A DNA stretch of 64,000 nt from Chloroflexota bacterium. GTDB lineage: Bacteria; Chloroflexota; UBA11872. Location of the stretch: NCBI GenBank assembly GCA_028874175.1, contig JAPPLN010000001.1:26296-90295 (forward strand), written 5' to 3'. Each line of letters starts with the position of its first letter. The stretch's first letter is position 1. Positions 29,968-39,071 of this stretch are shown piece after piece. Below the pieces are notes generated by a model. The model had not been told where the DNA came from, ran no database searches, and was given only the letters and a program-made list of their open reading frames with translations. The translations under genes were made by a program, and so were the position numbers.

Positions 29968-31428
29968 TCAGTTGACTCTACTGTGGTCCAGCCCGATCCG
30001 CGCGGCACTCAGGCGTTCAAGAGTCCCCGGCGTTGCGTCGTGGGCAGCCAGCCATGCCAGCATTTCGGCGTGAATTCGCTGTGCTTCATCGCGGGCGCTG
30101 TCAATTAGATTCACCGACTCGCCTGGATCGTCGGCGATCCGATAAAGCTCAGGACCGCCGTCGCCATCGCCTTCATCCACGAGCAGCTTCCACTCGCCAT
30201 CGGTAACGGCCGGCGCGCGGGTATGCACCCAGCCGCCGCCTATATCGGTGGTCGTCGCGGTGATTGCCAGCGCACGAGGCCCGTCCGACGCGCCCTCCAG
30301 CAATGGAACGAGACTGCTGCCTTCCAGGTCCACGTCGTCCGGCACCGAGATGTCGCACAGCTCCAGCACCGTCGGCGCCAGGTCCGGCGCCTGCACCAGG
30401 CCTGCCAGCCGCGATCCCGGCGCGACCGTTGCCCGATTCAGCGACGCCGGCACATGCATCGACCAGCAGATCCGGTTGATCTCACAGTGGAACGGGAACA
30501 CGCTCCGCGCGTCGGCCTGGATGCCCGACTTCCCCGTGCGGCCCCGCTCGCCCAGGTACATCCCGTGGTCCGACATGAACACCACGATCGAGTTCTCCAG
30601 CAGCCCTGCGTCCTCGACCGTGCGCAGCATCCGCCCCACCGCCTTGCTCAGCAGCGTGCACATCGCCTTGTAGCGGGCCTGCATGTTCCCCAGCTCGGCC
30701 GGCGTGTAGACGCTCGCCTCGCGGTAGTTCGGCTGCGCGATCGGCTGTCCGTCGTATGTCGGGTCGTACAGATCCAGCAGGTATCGCGGCGGGAACCACG
30801 GCTCGTGCACGTCAAAGCAGTCCACCCACAGCATGAACGGCTGCGGGCTGGCGTAGCAGTCTTCAAGGAACCGGCACACGTCGTCCGCCATCCGCATCGG
30901 CTGCGACTGGTCCTCGTAGCGCCGCCAGTAGTTCGTATGCGCGTGGATGTCGGGCAGCACTGGCGTATACGAATGGTTCCCAAACTCCACCCGCGTCTTG
31001 CGCGGATCCTCCACTACGTGCTCGATCGGTTCGTTCAGCCGCAGAAACTTGCCGTCGCCTTCATGCCCCCGGTTGAAGTGATGGCGATCGAACCGGTGAA
31101 AGAAGTGCGAGTTCATCAGGTGCGTCGTGTCCGCGATCAGCTGCGTGCGGTACCCATTCGCCCCAAGCACCTCCGGCAGCGTCACCGCCATCGGATCCAG
31201 GTTGCGCCAGCCGTGGCGCGGGTGACCGAATCGCCCCGTAAACCAGTCCGTCCGCATCGGAATTGTCGGAAAACTCGACACCGTCGCCTGCTCAAACGTC
31301 ACGCTCCGCCCCAGCCAGTCGTCCAACTCCGGCGTAACCACGTCCGGATGCCCATTCGCCGCAATGTGGTCGGGCCGGTATGTGTCGCTGACGATGACGA
31401 TGACATTCGGTCGCTCGCGGCTGGACAT
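29968..31428 (-). CDS. sulfatase-like (alkaline phosphatase superfamily) hydrolase
   Basis: NVIVIVSDTYRPDH, FPTIPMRTDWFTGR, VFMSDHGMYLGERG. Confidence 0.88.
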   Translation of the reverse strand: MSSRERPNVIVIVSDTYRPDHIAANGHPDVVTPELDDWLGRSVTFEQATVSSFPTIPMRTDWFTGRFGHPRHGWRNLDPMAVTLPEVLGANGYRTQLIADTTHLMNSHFFHRFDRHHFNRGHEGDGKFLRLNEPIEHVVEDPRKTRVEFGNHSYTPVLPDIHAHTNYWRRYEDQSQPMRMADDVCRFLEDCYASPQPFMLWVDCFDVHEPWFPPRYLLDLYDPTYDGQPIAQPNYREASVYTPAELGNMQARYKAMCTLLSKAVGRMLRTVEDAGLLENSIVVFMSDHGMYLGERGRTGKSGIQADARSVFPFHCEINRICWSMHVPASLNRATVAPGSRLAGLVQAPDLAPTVLELCDISVPDDVDLEGSSLVPLLEGASDGPRALAITATTTDIGGGWVHTRAPAVTDGEWKLLVDEGDGDGGPELYRIADDPGESVNLIDSARDEAQRIHAEMLAWLAAHDATPGTLERLSAARIGLDHSRVN

Positions 31429-31568
31429 GGGAGCGGCTCTCCGGGGCACTTGAGCAGATCGACCGCATTCTTGCGCACGAGCGCTCCGAAGCACCCAATA
31501 GCTGCGTGTTCGTTTCTGGATAGCGCTGCGCTGCTTGACTTTGCCCGCCTTGTGCGCAGGTTCTCGAC

Positions 31569-32732
31569 TTAGACCGGTTCCGTCCCCTCCATCAGGTCGG
31601 ATAGGTAGCGGTCATACGCAAAGAGCCGGTTTCGGCGCCTACCGGTCAATTCACGGGCGACTTCAAGCTCGACGAGCAGGCTCATCGCTGATGAGACGGC
31701 CGGTATCGAGAGGCCGGTCGCGTTTGCAGCGCTGGTGATTGAGTGGATGGGACGACTTTTGAGCGCTTCGTGGACCCGTGAAGCTGAACCCGCACGGCGA
31801 CCTGTCCGCTCAATCGTCATTCGGTCCTTCGTGAACATGGCTTCCAGACGCTCAACATCTGCGACTGCCTCCGTGGCAACGTGCCGCACCCCGTCGAAAA
31901 AGAACTCGAGCCAAGCTTCCCAGTCCCCCTCATGCCGCACGCGATTCAGCAGGTCGTAGTAGGCCGCGCGGTGCTGCTTGAAGTACAGGCTGAGATAGAG
32001 CAGGGGCTCGCGAAGTACCCCGCCGTGATGAAGCAGAAACGTGATCAGGAGACGGCCGACACGTCCATTGCCGTCCAGGAATGGGTGAATGGTCTCGAAC
32101 TGAACGTGCGCCAGTCCAGCTCGAACCAGCAGCGGCAATCCATCTTCCTCCGCGTGAAGAAAGCGCTCGAGCGCCGTCATGCAGTCGGGGACGGCAGTGT
32201 GGGGCGGCGGCACGAAGCGTGCATTGCCTGGCCGCGTTCCTCCGATCCAGTTCTGCGAGCGCCGGAACTCGCCCGGATCCTGTTCACTGCCGCGCCCGCG
32301 TGAGAGCAGTACGCCGTGAATCTCCCGAATCAACCGGTTCGAGAGCGGGAAGTCCGCACGCAGGCGCGTGATGCCATGGTCAAGCGCTGCGACATAGTTA
32401 GACACCTCGGCCACATCGTCGCTTGGCACGCCCGGCGCTTGGTCAAGTTCATGAAGCAGCAGGTCCGAGAGCGAAGACTGCGTGCCCTCGATTTGCGAGG
32501 ACAGCACCGCCTCTTTGCGAACGTAGCTGTAGATGAAGAAGTCGGGATCCGGCAGCAGCGTCGTGATGCTGTCGAGGCGTCCCAGCGCGAGTAGCGCCTG
32601 CTCCAGCTCCTGTTGCAGCTTCCCGTCGAGCGCAAGCGGTGGGGCTGGCGGCAAGGGGAAGGGCACAAACGCGTCAAACTGTTCGCCGACCGTGGCCGAA
32701 CTCTGATATCGGCCAGTGACGCCGCGTTTCAT
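31569..32732 (-). CDS. Fic family protein with N-terminal inhibitory motif and C-terminal winged-helix region
   Basis: HPFLDGNGRVGRLL (HPFx[D/E]GN[G/K]R), SSQIEGT ([S/T]xxxE[G/N]), C-terminal HTH-like segment. Confidence 0.93.
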   Translation of the reverse strand: MKRGVTGRYQSSATVGEQFDAFVPFPLPPAPPLALDGKLQQELEQALLALGRLDSITTLLPDPDFFIYSYVRKEAVLSSQIEGTQSSLSDLLLHELDQAPGVPSDDVAEVSNYVAALDHGITRLRADFPLSNRLIREIHGVLLSRGRGSEQDPGEFRRSQNWIGGTRPGNARFVPPPHTAVPDCMTALERFLHAEEDGLPLLVRAGLAHVQFETIHPFLDGNGRVGRLLITFLLHHGGVLREPLLYLSLYFKQHRAAYYDLLNRVRHEGDWEAWLEFFFDGVRHVATEAVADVERLEAMFTKDRMTIERTGRRAGSASRVHEALKSRPIHSITSAANATGLSIPAVSSAMSLLVELEVARELTGRRRNRLFAYDRYLSDLMEGTEPV

Positions 32733-32763
32733 TTCGCGAGGAGTGATCCGTTGTTACGCAACT

Positions 32764-32813
32764 CTGAATAACGGTTTCCGTTATTCAGACTTAGGCCATG
32801 AAGTCTAAATAAC
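32764..32813. repeat. 50-bp palindrome-bearing repeat, copy A
   Basis: CTGAATAACGG-TTT-CCGTTATTCAG (perfect 11-bp arms) plus downstream acttaggccatgaagtctaaataac; 39/50 identical to copy B. Confidence 0.85.
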
Positions 32814-32870
32814 CATCCCGCGGAGGTCTAGGCCTTCTGCACGTGGATGCTGGTCCATTGCTAAGTAAAA

Positions 32871-32920
32871 CTGAATAACAGGATCAGCTATTCAGACTTC
32901 AGTCAGGAAGTGTGAATAAC
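32871..32920. repeat. 50-bp palindrome-bearing repeat, copy B
   Basis: CTGAATAACAGGATCAGCTATTCAGACTTCAGTCAGGAAGTGTGAATAAC. Confidence 0.85.
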
Positions 32921-33069
32921 AGCGTTTCCGAACCACAAATCTCTCCGGGCCGGCAACGTCCGATCCGGACGGAAAGGCCACTTCTCCATCTGAGCCTTCC
33001 CAAAAGTCGCCAATGGGGCTCGGCGCACCCAGAATACGCTCGTCGCGTTCCAGATCCGGAAGTCCCACC

Positions 33070-34188
33070 ATGACCCCCTTCAACGGCCTCAACCTCCACC
33101 TCGGCAACCTCTCCCGCCTCTCGTCGGCCCAGTCCCGCTCCATCTCCGCCGAAAACCCGCGCGGCGAACGCGGCGGCGGCGCCAGGGCCGAAGCCGATCC
33201 CAACGGCCCCTCCCGCCACCTGGGCCGTGGCTGGAAGTGCCGTCCCGCCGTCTCGATAGACCCGGGCGAGACCCTGGAAATGGCCGACATCCAGGGCCCC
33301 GGCGCCATCCAGAGCATCTGGATCACCGGCTCCGTCTCCCGCAACCTCATCCTGCGCATGTACTGGGACGATCAGCAGCAGCCCGCCGTCGAGGTCCCGC
33401 TACCCGACTTCTTTGCCGTGCCCTGGGCGACCAGGGAGGACGACCTGAAAGACCACTTTGCCCAGGTCTCTGCCCTGCCCATCGTCGTCAATCCGGGCTG
33501 CGGCCTGAACTGCTTCTGGCAGATGCCATTCCGGCGTCACTGCCGCATCACGCTCGAAAACCAGCACCCGGCTCAAGCGCAGCGCTGCTTCTACCAGGTC
33601 AACTACACCCTCACGGACGTCCCCGACGCCGCCGCCTACTTCCACGCCCAGTTCCGCCGCGCCAACCCCGTGCCCTATGGCGAGGAGTACTCCATCGTCG
33701 ACGGCATCCGCGGCCGCGGCCACTACGTCGGCACCTCGCTCGGCTGGGGCGTGCTGGACGACCGCTGGTGGGGCGAAGGCGAAATCAAGTTCTTCATGGA
33801 TGGTGACGCGGAGTTTCCAACCATCTGCGGCACCGGAACCGAGGACTATGTCGGCGGCTCCTACGACTGGAGCGTGGCCGGCGAATACCGCACCTACACC
33901 ACCCCCTTCCTCGGCATGCACCAGGTCATCAAGCCCGACGGCCACATGCTCAACAAGCACCGCCACGCCATGTACCGATTCCACGTCCTCGACCCGATCC
34001 GGTTTCAGCGCGATCTCCGCGTCACCATCCAGGACCTCGGCTTCCATCCCGATCGGGACTTCGACGGCAAGGGCAAGCTGTTTATGGCCCGCCAGGACGA
34101 CATCTGCTCCGTCGCCTACTGGTACCAGGCCCTGCCAACCGCGCCGTTCCCCGAGTTGCCCGACCGCATGTTCCTGACCCTGCCGTGA
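33070..34188 (+). CDS. DUF2961 domain protein (GH172-like)
   Basis: CGTGTEDYVGGSYDW, GPGAIQSIWIT, DGDAEFPTICGTGTEDY. Confidence 0.85.
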   Translation: MTPFNGLNLHLGNLSRLSSAQSRSISAENPRGERGGGARAEADPNGPSRHLGRGWKCRPAVSIDPGETLEMADIQGPGAIQSIWITGSVSRNLILRMYWDDQQQPAVEVPLPDFFAVPWATREDDLKDHFAQVSALPIVVNPGCGLNCFWQMPFRRHCRITLENQHPAQAQRCFYQVNYTLTDVPDAAAYFHAQFRRANPVPYGEEYSIVDGIRGRGHYVGTSLGWGVLDDRWWGEGEIKFFMDGDAEFPTICGTGTEDYVGGSYDWSVAGEYRTYTTPFLGMHQVIKPDGHMLNKHRHAMYRFHVLDPIRFQRDLRVTIQDLGFHPDRDFDGKGKLFMARQDDICSVAYWYQALPTAPFPELPDRMFLTLP

Positions 34189-34380
34189 GAATGCGGAGCG
34201 GCCATCCGCGTTGAAAGCAATTGCGCGAGATCAGCAAGGTGTCCGGTTTTCCGTGGCACACTCGTTGGGTACTGATCTGCGGCCGCTGGAGCCGACCCTC
34301 TGACCGCATCCGATCAACCGATAGATCCCACCGCGCACGATCACGGCCCCGGCTGCCAATGCGCCGGACGCTGCGACGCC

Positions 34381-35658
34381 GTGCTCTTCGACGTGCCCGG
34401 CCTGCGCGTGGCGTCGCGTCGTGGTTTCCTGCGCGCCGCCCTGGCCGGCGCCGCCGTAGCTGGCGCCACCCCGTTGATCGCCCGCGCCGTGACGGAGGAG
34501 GAAATCGAGACGGCGGAGCGCGAGCAGGCGGAGCTCGAACGCCTGGCCCAGGAAGAGCAAACCCTTCTGGCGGCCGCCCAGGCGCGTGAGGGTGCGCTCC
34601 AACAGCAACTCGCCGTCATCGACCGGCAGCGCTTCGCGGCGGTCGAGCGCCTGCGCGACGTCAATCGGCAGCTCGAGACTGTGGAGCTCGAGGTCTTTGA
34701 CATCAACGCGTCCATCGCCAACCTCAATCGGGCCCTGGCTCGCGAGACCGACAACCTGGGCGCCCGCGTTCGGTCGCTCTACAAGGCGGGGCGCACATCC
34801 ATGTTGGAGACGGTGCTCTCGTCCTCGTCATTCTCCGAAGCTCTCGACCGGGCCACCTCGCTTGAGCGCGCCCTGGCCCAGGACCTTGAGGAGATCGATG
34901 CTCTGCGCCGCAGCCGCCAGACCGTCCACCTGCGAACGGCCGACCTGGCGGCCCGCCTCCAGCAGATGGACGAACTACGCCAGGAAGCGGCCGTGATCGA
35001 GTCTGAACTCCAGCGCCGCTCCCAGGAACAGCAGGACCTCATCTTCGGCGTCCAGCAAGAACAAACCTCCCTGGACGCCAACGTCGACGCCTTCCAGGCT
35101 GAAGCCGCCGTCGTCGGAAGCCGCATCCTGGTGCTGCGCGACATTCGCCAGCGAGAACTCGCCCAGCTCGAACGCATCCTGGCATTGCAGCAGGCCCAGG
35201 AGCAGGCGCGCGAACTTGCCCGTCAGGTCGCCGCGACTCAGGGAACCTCGGTGGCTGGCGTCTACACCTGGCCGCTGTGGGGCCTCATCACCACCGAGTT
35301 CGGCGGGTGCACCTTCGGCCAGTGTCCGCACATCGGCATCGACATTGCCGAGGACATGCTGGCGCCCGTCGTGGCCGCCAACGACGGCATCGTGCTGGTG
35401 GCCGACTATGTGGTGCCGGGCAACCGCCAGGCCTCCTACGGGATGATCGTCGTCATTGCCCACAACCAGAACGAGGAGACCCTTTACGCTCACCTGGATG
35501 ACTGGACCTCACCGCCGCCCGTCTCCCCGGGCCAGTTCGTCAGCCGCGGCCAGGTCATCGGCTACGTCGGCCTCACCGGCTGGACCACCGGTCCCCACCT
35601 GCACTTCGAATACCGCGTAAACGGCGTGGCGCAGAATCCCCGCAACGTTCTGGTCTGA
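34381..35658 (+). CDS. M23 family peptidase with coiled-coil domain (EnvC-like), Tat-type signal
   Basis: SRRGFLRAALAGAAVAGATPLIA; long coiled coil; HIGIDIAEDMLAPVVAANDGIV and GPHLHFEYRVNG; GTG start. Confidence 0.85.
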   Translation: MLFDVPGLRVASRRGFLRAALAGAAVAGATPLIARAVTEEEIETAEREQAELERLAQEEQTLLAAAQAREGALQQQLAVIDRQRFAAVERLRDVNRQLETVELEVFDINASIANLNRALARETDNLGARVRSLYKAGRTSMLETVLSSSSFSEALDRATSLERALAQDLEEIDALRRSRQTVHLRTADLAARLQQMDELRQEAAVIESELQRRSQEQQDLIFGVQQEQTSLDANVDAFQAEAAVVGSRILVLRDIRQRELAQLERILALQQAQEQARELARQVAATQGTSVAGVYTWPLWGLITTEFGGCTFGQCPHIGIDIAEDMLAPVVAANDGIVLVADYVVPGNRQASYGMIVVIAHNQNEETLYAHLDDWTSPPPVSPGQFVSRGQVIGYVGLTGWTTGPHLHFEYRVNGVAQNPRNVLV

Positions 35659-35799
35659 CCGACAACGCCGACGTTTACGGTCCTCCTGCCCCCCGCGCGG
35701 CGGGGAGCGCAATCGAAAGGGCTCGTATCATGGCGCCTCACCCCTCGTTTGACCTGGAGAACTCAGCGACCGGCCGCGGCCGCTAAGGAATCGTCACGG

Positions 35800-36141
35800 A
35801 TGGACAGCGCCACCGATACGCCCGTCGCCTTCCAACTGAAATACGACGTGGCCGGCCTCATTCCGGCTATCTGTCAGGACGACGCCAGCGGCGACATCCT
35901 CATGCTCGGCTACATGAACCTCGAGGCCTTTGCGTGCACGCTCGACTCCGGCACGGTCTGGTTCTACAGCCGCAGCCGTCAGGAACTCTGGAACAAGGGT
36001 TCGACCTCCGGGAACTACCTCCACGTCGTCGAGCTTGTGGCTGACTGTGACCGCGATGCCCTGCTGGTCAAGGTCAACCCTGCCGGTCCCACCTGTCACA
36101 CCGGCGCTCGCTCATGCTTCCACAACCCGCTCGACCGCTGA
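35800..36141 (+). CDS. hisI: phosphoribosyl-AMP cyclohydrolase
   Basis: [61 protein letters not shown]. Confidence 0.95.
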   Translation: MDSATDTPVAFQLKYDVAGLIPAICQDDASGDILMLGYMNLEAFACTLDSGTVWFYSRSRQELWNKGSTSGNYLHVVELVADCDRDALLVKVNPAGPTCHTGARSCFHNPLDR

Positions 36142-36181
36142 TGCCGGGCTGGAAGCCACGAATGCCGGCCGGCTGACAGCC

Positions 36182-36751
36182 GTGACCGACCTCGTGGGCG
36201 CCCACTTGCGGGCGCTGAGTCGGCAGGTTTCCGACCTCTCAGCTGCCAAGATTGAACCCTTGGCCTCGGCGATCGAAGCGGCATGGCGCGGCGACCGCAC
36301 GATATTCATTGCCGGCAACGGCGGCAGCGCAGCCACCGCGTCCCACTTCGCCACGGACCTGACCAAGACCACGATCCCGAACGCCCCTGGAGCACGAAGG
36401 ATCCGTGCGGTGGCCCTCACCGACAACGTCGGGTTGCTGACGGCCTGGGCTAACGACTTTTCGTATGAACTCGTCTTTGCCGAGCAACTCCGCAACCTCG
36501 CGCGGCGCGACGACCTTCTCGTCGCCATCAGCACGCGCGGCGAGTCGTCCAACCTCCTTGCGGCCGTCGCGGCCGCTGGCGAGTGCGGCGTTCAAAGCCT
36601 GGCCCTGGCGCCACCGGCCTCCGCGTTGGCGCGGCGCGCTGAAATCGTGGTCCCCATCGAAGCCGAATCCGTCCAGGTTGCCGAGGACCTGCACCACATC
36701 GTCTGCCACGCGGTCACCGTGCACATGGCGGCTGTCCTCGCTGCCGCGTAG
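36182..36751 (+). CDS. SIS domain protein, phosphoheptose isomerase-like
   Basis: IFIAGNGGSAATASHFATDLTK, LVAISTRGESSNLLAAV; GTG start inferred. Confidence 0.85.
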   Translation: MTDLVGAHLRALSRQVSDLSAAKIEPLASAIEAAWRGDRTIFIAGNGGSAATASHFATDLTKTTIPNAPGARRIRAVALTDNVGLLTAWANDFSYELVFAEQLRNLARRDDLLVAISTRGESSNLLAAVAAAGECGVQSLALAPPASALARRAEIVVPIEAESVQVAEDLHHIVCHAVTVHMAAVLAAA

Positions 36752-36812
36752 CCATGACCACGGCCCCCGCTGCGTCCGCACCAGATGTTCCCGGTTCTCC
36801 CGATAGCGCTCG

Positions 36813-37790
36813 ATGATCGTCACCCAGACGCCCCTCCGCCTGAGCTTCTTCGGCGGCGGTACCGACTTCCCCGACTACTACCGAGTGAGCGGTGGTGCCG
36901 TGCTCACGACGGCGATCGACAAGTACGTCTACGTCATCGTCAAGGAACGCTTCGACGACGACATCTACATCAACTACTCAATCAAGGAGATCGTCCAGTC
37001 GGTCGACGCCATCCGGCACGAACTCGTGCGCGAAGCCATGCGAATGACTGGCGTGGAGCGCGGCGTCGAGATTACGACCCTGGCCGACGTGCCCAGCACT
37101 GGGACCGGACTCGGATCCTCCGCCGCCGTCACCGTAGGCCTCCTGCATGCGCTGCACACCTACCGCGGGCGACTGGTGGACGCCCGCACCCTCGCGGAAC
37201 AGGCCTGCCGCATTGAGGTGGAGATCCTGGACCGACCGATTGGCAAACAGGACCAATACATTTCAGCCTTCGGCGGCCTGCGCGCCGTTGACTTCCGTCC
37301 CGACGAAGCAATCGACGTGGAGCGTGTCCAGGCGTCCCCTGCCACTACTCGGCGGCTCCAGGACCGACTGCTGGTGTTCTTCACGGGCCGAACGCGATCG
37401 GCGGCGGCCATCCTCGACCATCAGCAGCAACGTATTGAGCAGTCTCGAACCGACCTCGATCGCCTCAAAGCCTGTGCCCACGAGGCTCGCGACCTGCTCA
37501 TCCGCGGCCGGCTGGACGAATTTGGCCAGTTGCTCGACACCGCCTGGCGCCACAAGAAGGCCCTTGCCGAGGGCGTTTCGGACTCCGCCATCGACGAGCT
37601 GTACACGCGGGCCCGTGCCGCTGGCGCCTTGGGCGGAAAAATCGCTGGCGCGGGCGGCGGCGGGTTCCTCCTTTTCTACGTCCCACCGTCCCGGCAGGAC
37701 GACGTGCGCCGAGCACTTGCACCGCTGCGTGAACTCCCGGTCGCCTTCGATCCGGGCGGCGCCCGAGTCGTGTTCAATATCCACCGCTAG
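36813..37790 (+). CDS. GHMP kinase (heptose 7-phosphate kinase-like)
   Basis: TPLRLSFFGGGTDFPDYY, GTGLGSSAAVTVGLLHAL, GKIAGAGGGGFLLFY. Confidence 0.88.
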   Translation: MIVTQTPLRLSFFGGGTDFPDYYRVSGGAVLTTAIDKYVYVIVKERFDDDIYINYSIKEIVQSVDAIRHELVREAMRMTGVERGVEITTLADVPSTGTGLGSSAAVTVGLLHALHTYRGRLVDARTLAEQACRIEVEILDRPIGKQDQYISAFGGLRAVDFRPDEAIDVERVQASPATTRRLQDRLLVFFTGRTRSAAAILDHQQQRIEQSRTDLDRLKACAHEARDLLIRGRLDEFGQLLDTAWRHKKALAEGVSDSAIDELYTRARAAGALGGKIAGAGGGGFLLFYVPPSRQDDVRRALAPLRELPVAFDPGGARVVFNIHR

Positions 37791-37807
37791 GCGCAGGATT
37801 CCGGGAG

Positions 37808-37823
37808 TTTTTCACGTGAAACA
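37808..37823. promoter_or_regulatory. parS-like ParB binding site
   Basis: TTTTTCACGTGAAACA versus TGTTTCACGTGAAACA, 15/16; intergenic. Confidence 0.7.
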
Positions 37824-37890
37824 TCGTCCGAATTCCCGCGGCGCTCGCCCTCCACCGTGGGACGCCGTGCGCTCATGAGCGACTGAATCG

Positions 37891-39009
37891 ATGCACGTCC
37901 TTGTAACTGGTGGAGCCGGCTTCATCGGCTCGCACGTTGTCGATGCGCTACTGCGGCGTGGTCACACCGTCACCGTCCTGGACAGCCTGGTATCGCGCGT
38001 CCACCCGGACCGGACCTGGCCCGACGGCTTGGCTGCCGTCCGGCGCATTCGCGGCGACGTCACCCAACGCGACGACTGGCGGGTGGCGCTGAATGGCGCC
38101 GACGCCGTCGTGCACCTGGCCGCCTACCAGGACTACCAGGCCGACTTCAGTCGCTTCGCCCTCGTCAACGACGCCGGCACGGCCCTGCTTTACGAGCTAC
38201 TGGTGGAGCGCAAGCAGCCTGTCCAGCGGGTCGTCGTGGCCAGTTCCCAGGCCGTCTACGGCGAAGGCGCCTACCAATGCCCTGACCATGGGCGGCAGTA
38301 CCCCCCGCCTCGCTCGTTGGAGCAGCTGGCCCGTGGCGTCTGGGACCCGGCGTGCGCTGCCTGTGGAGCGCCGCTCGAACCGACCGCATCATCTGAACGA
38401 CATCCGGTGCCCACCAACGCCTACGGCATCTCCAAGCTGGCTGGCGAGTCCTACGCGCTCACCCTGGGCGCCCGACATGGCATCCCTACCTCGGCCCTCA
38501 GATTCAGCATCATCCAGGGACCGCGCCAGAGTCCGGCTAATGCCTATTCAGGCGTGCTGCGGGCCTTCGTGGGCCACATCCGGCATGGCCGGCGTCCCGT
38601 CGTCTATGAGGATGGCCGCCAGCGACGCGACTACACCCACATTCGAGACGCGATATCCGCCGTCGAGCTCGTGCTCGAGCATCCGGATGCGGTCGGACAG
38701 GCCTTCAACGTTGGCGGCGGCCAGGTCACAACCGTCCTCGAATACGCTGAGGCAGTGCTCGCGGCCATGGGTTCCAATGCCGAGCCCGATGTCAGCGGCC
38801 GCTATCGGCTTGGCGACACCCGCCACGTCTGGTCCGACACGGCCCGCATCCGCGCGCTGGGCTGGCGGCCGACCGGAACGCTCCACGAGATCATCCGTGA
38901 CTACCTGGCCTGGATCGACGCCGCACCCGAGGGCGAAGACTGGACCGCCCGGGCCCTCGCGCGCATGGAAGCCGGCGGCGTGGTGCGCCAGATAGCACAG
39001 GGCGACTGA
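37891..39009 (+). CDS. NAD-dependent epimerase/dehydratase with Cys-rich insertion
   Basis: VTGGAGFIGSHVVDALLRRGH, YGISKLAGES, insertion CPDHGRQYPP...CAACGAPL. Confidence 0.9.
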   Translation: MHVLVTGGAGFIGSHVVDALLRRGHTVTVLDSLVSRVHPDRTWPDGLAAVRRIRGDVTQRDDWRVALNGADAVVHLAAYQDYQADFSRFALVNDAGTALLYELLVERKQPVQRVVVASSQAVYGEGAYQCPDHGRQYPPPRSLEQLARGVWDPACAACGAPLEPTASSERHPVPTNAYGISKLAGESYALTLGARHGIPTSALRFSIIQGPRQSPANAYSGVLRAFVGHIRHGRRPVVYEDGRQRRDYTHIRDAISAVELVLEHPDAVGQAFNVGGGQVTTVLEYAEAVLAAMGSNAEPDVSGRYRLGDTRHVWSDTARIRALGWRPTGTLHEIIRDYLAWIDAAPEGEDWTARALARMEAGGVVRQIAQGD

Positions 39010-39071
39010 TCGAGCGTTCCGGCAAGGACGGGCCGGGCAGCCTCGTCTTCTGAACGAAGCAACCCTCGCCG

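Noticed and set aside
30223-31572. 449-aa plus-strand ORF antisense to the sulfatase-like gene
   Set aside because: Low-complexity RHV-rich antisense frame; no motif.
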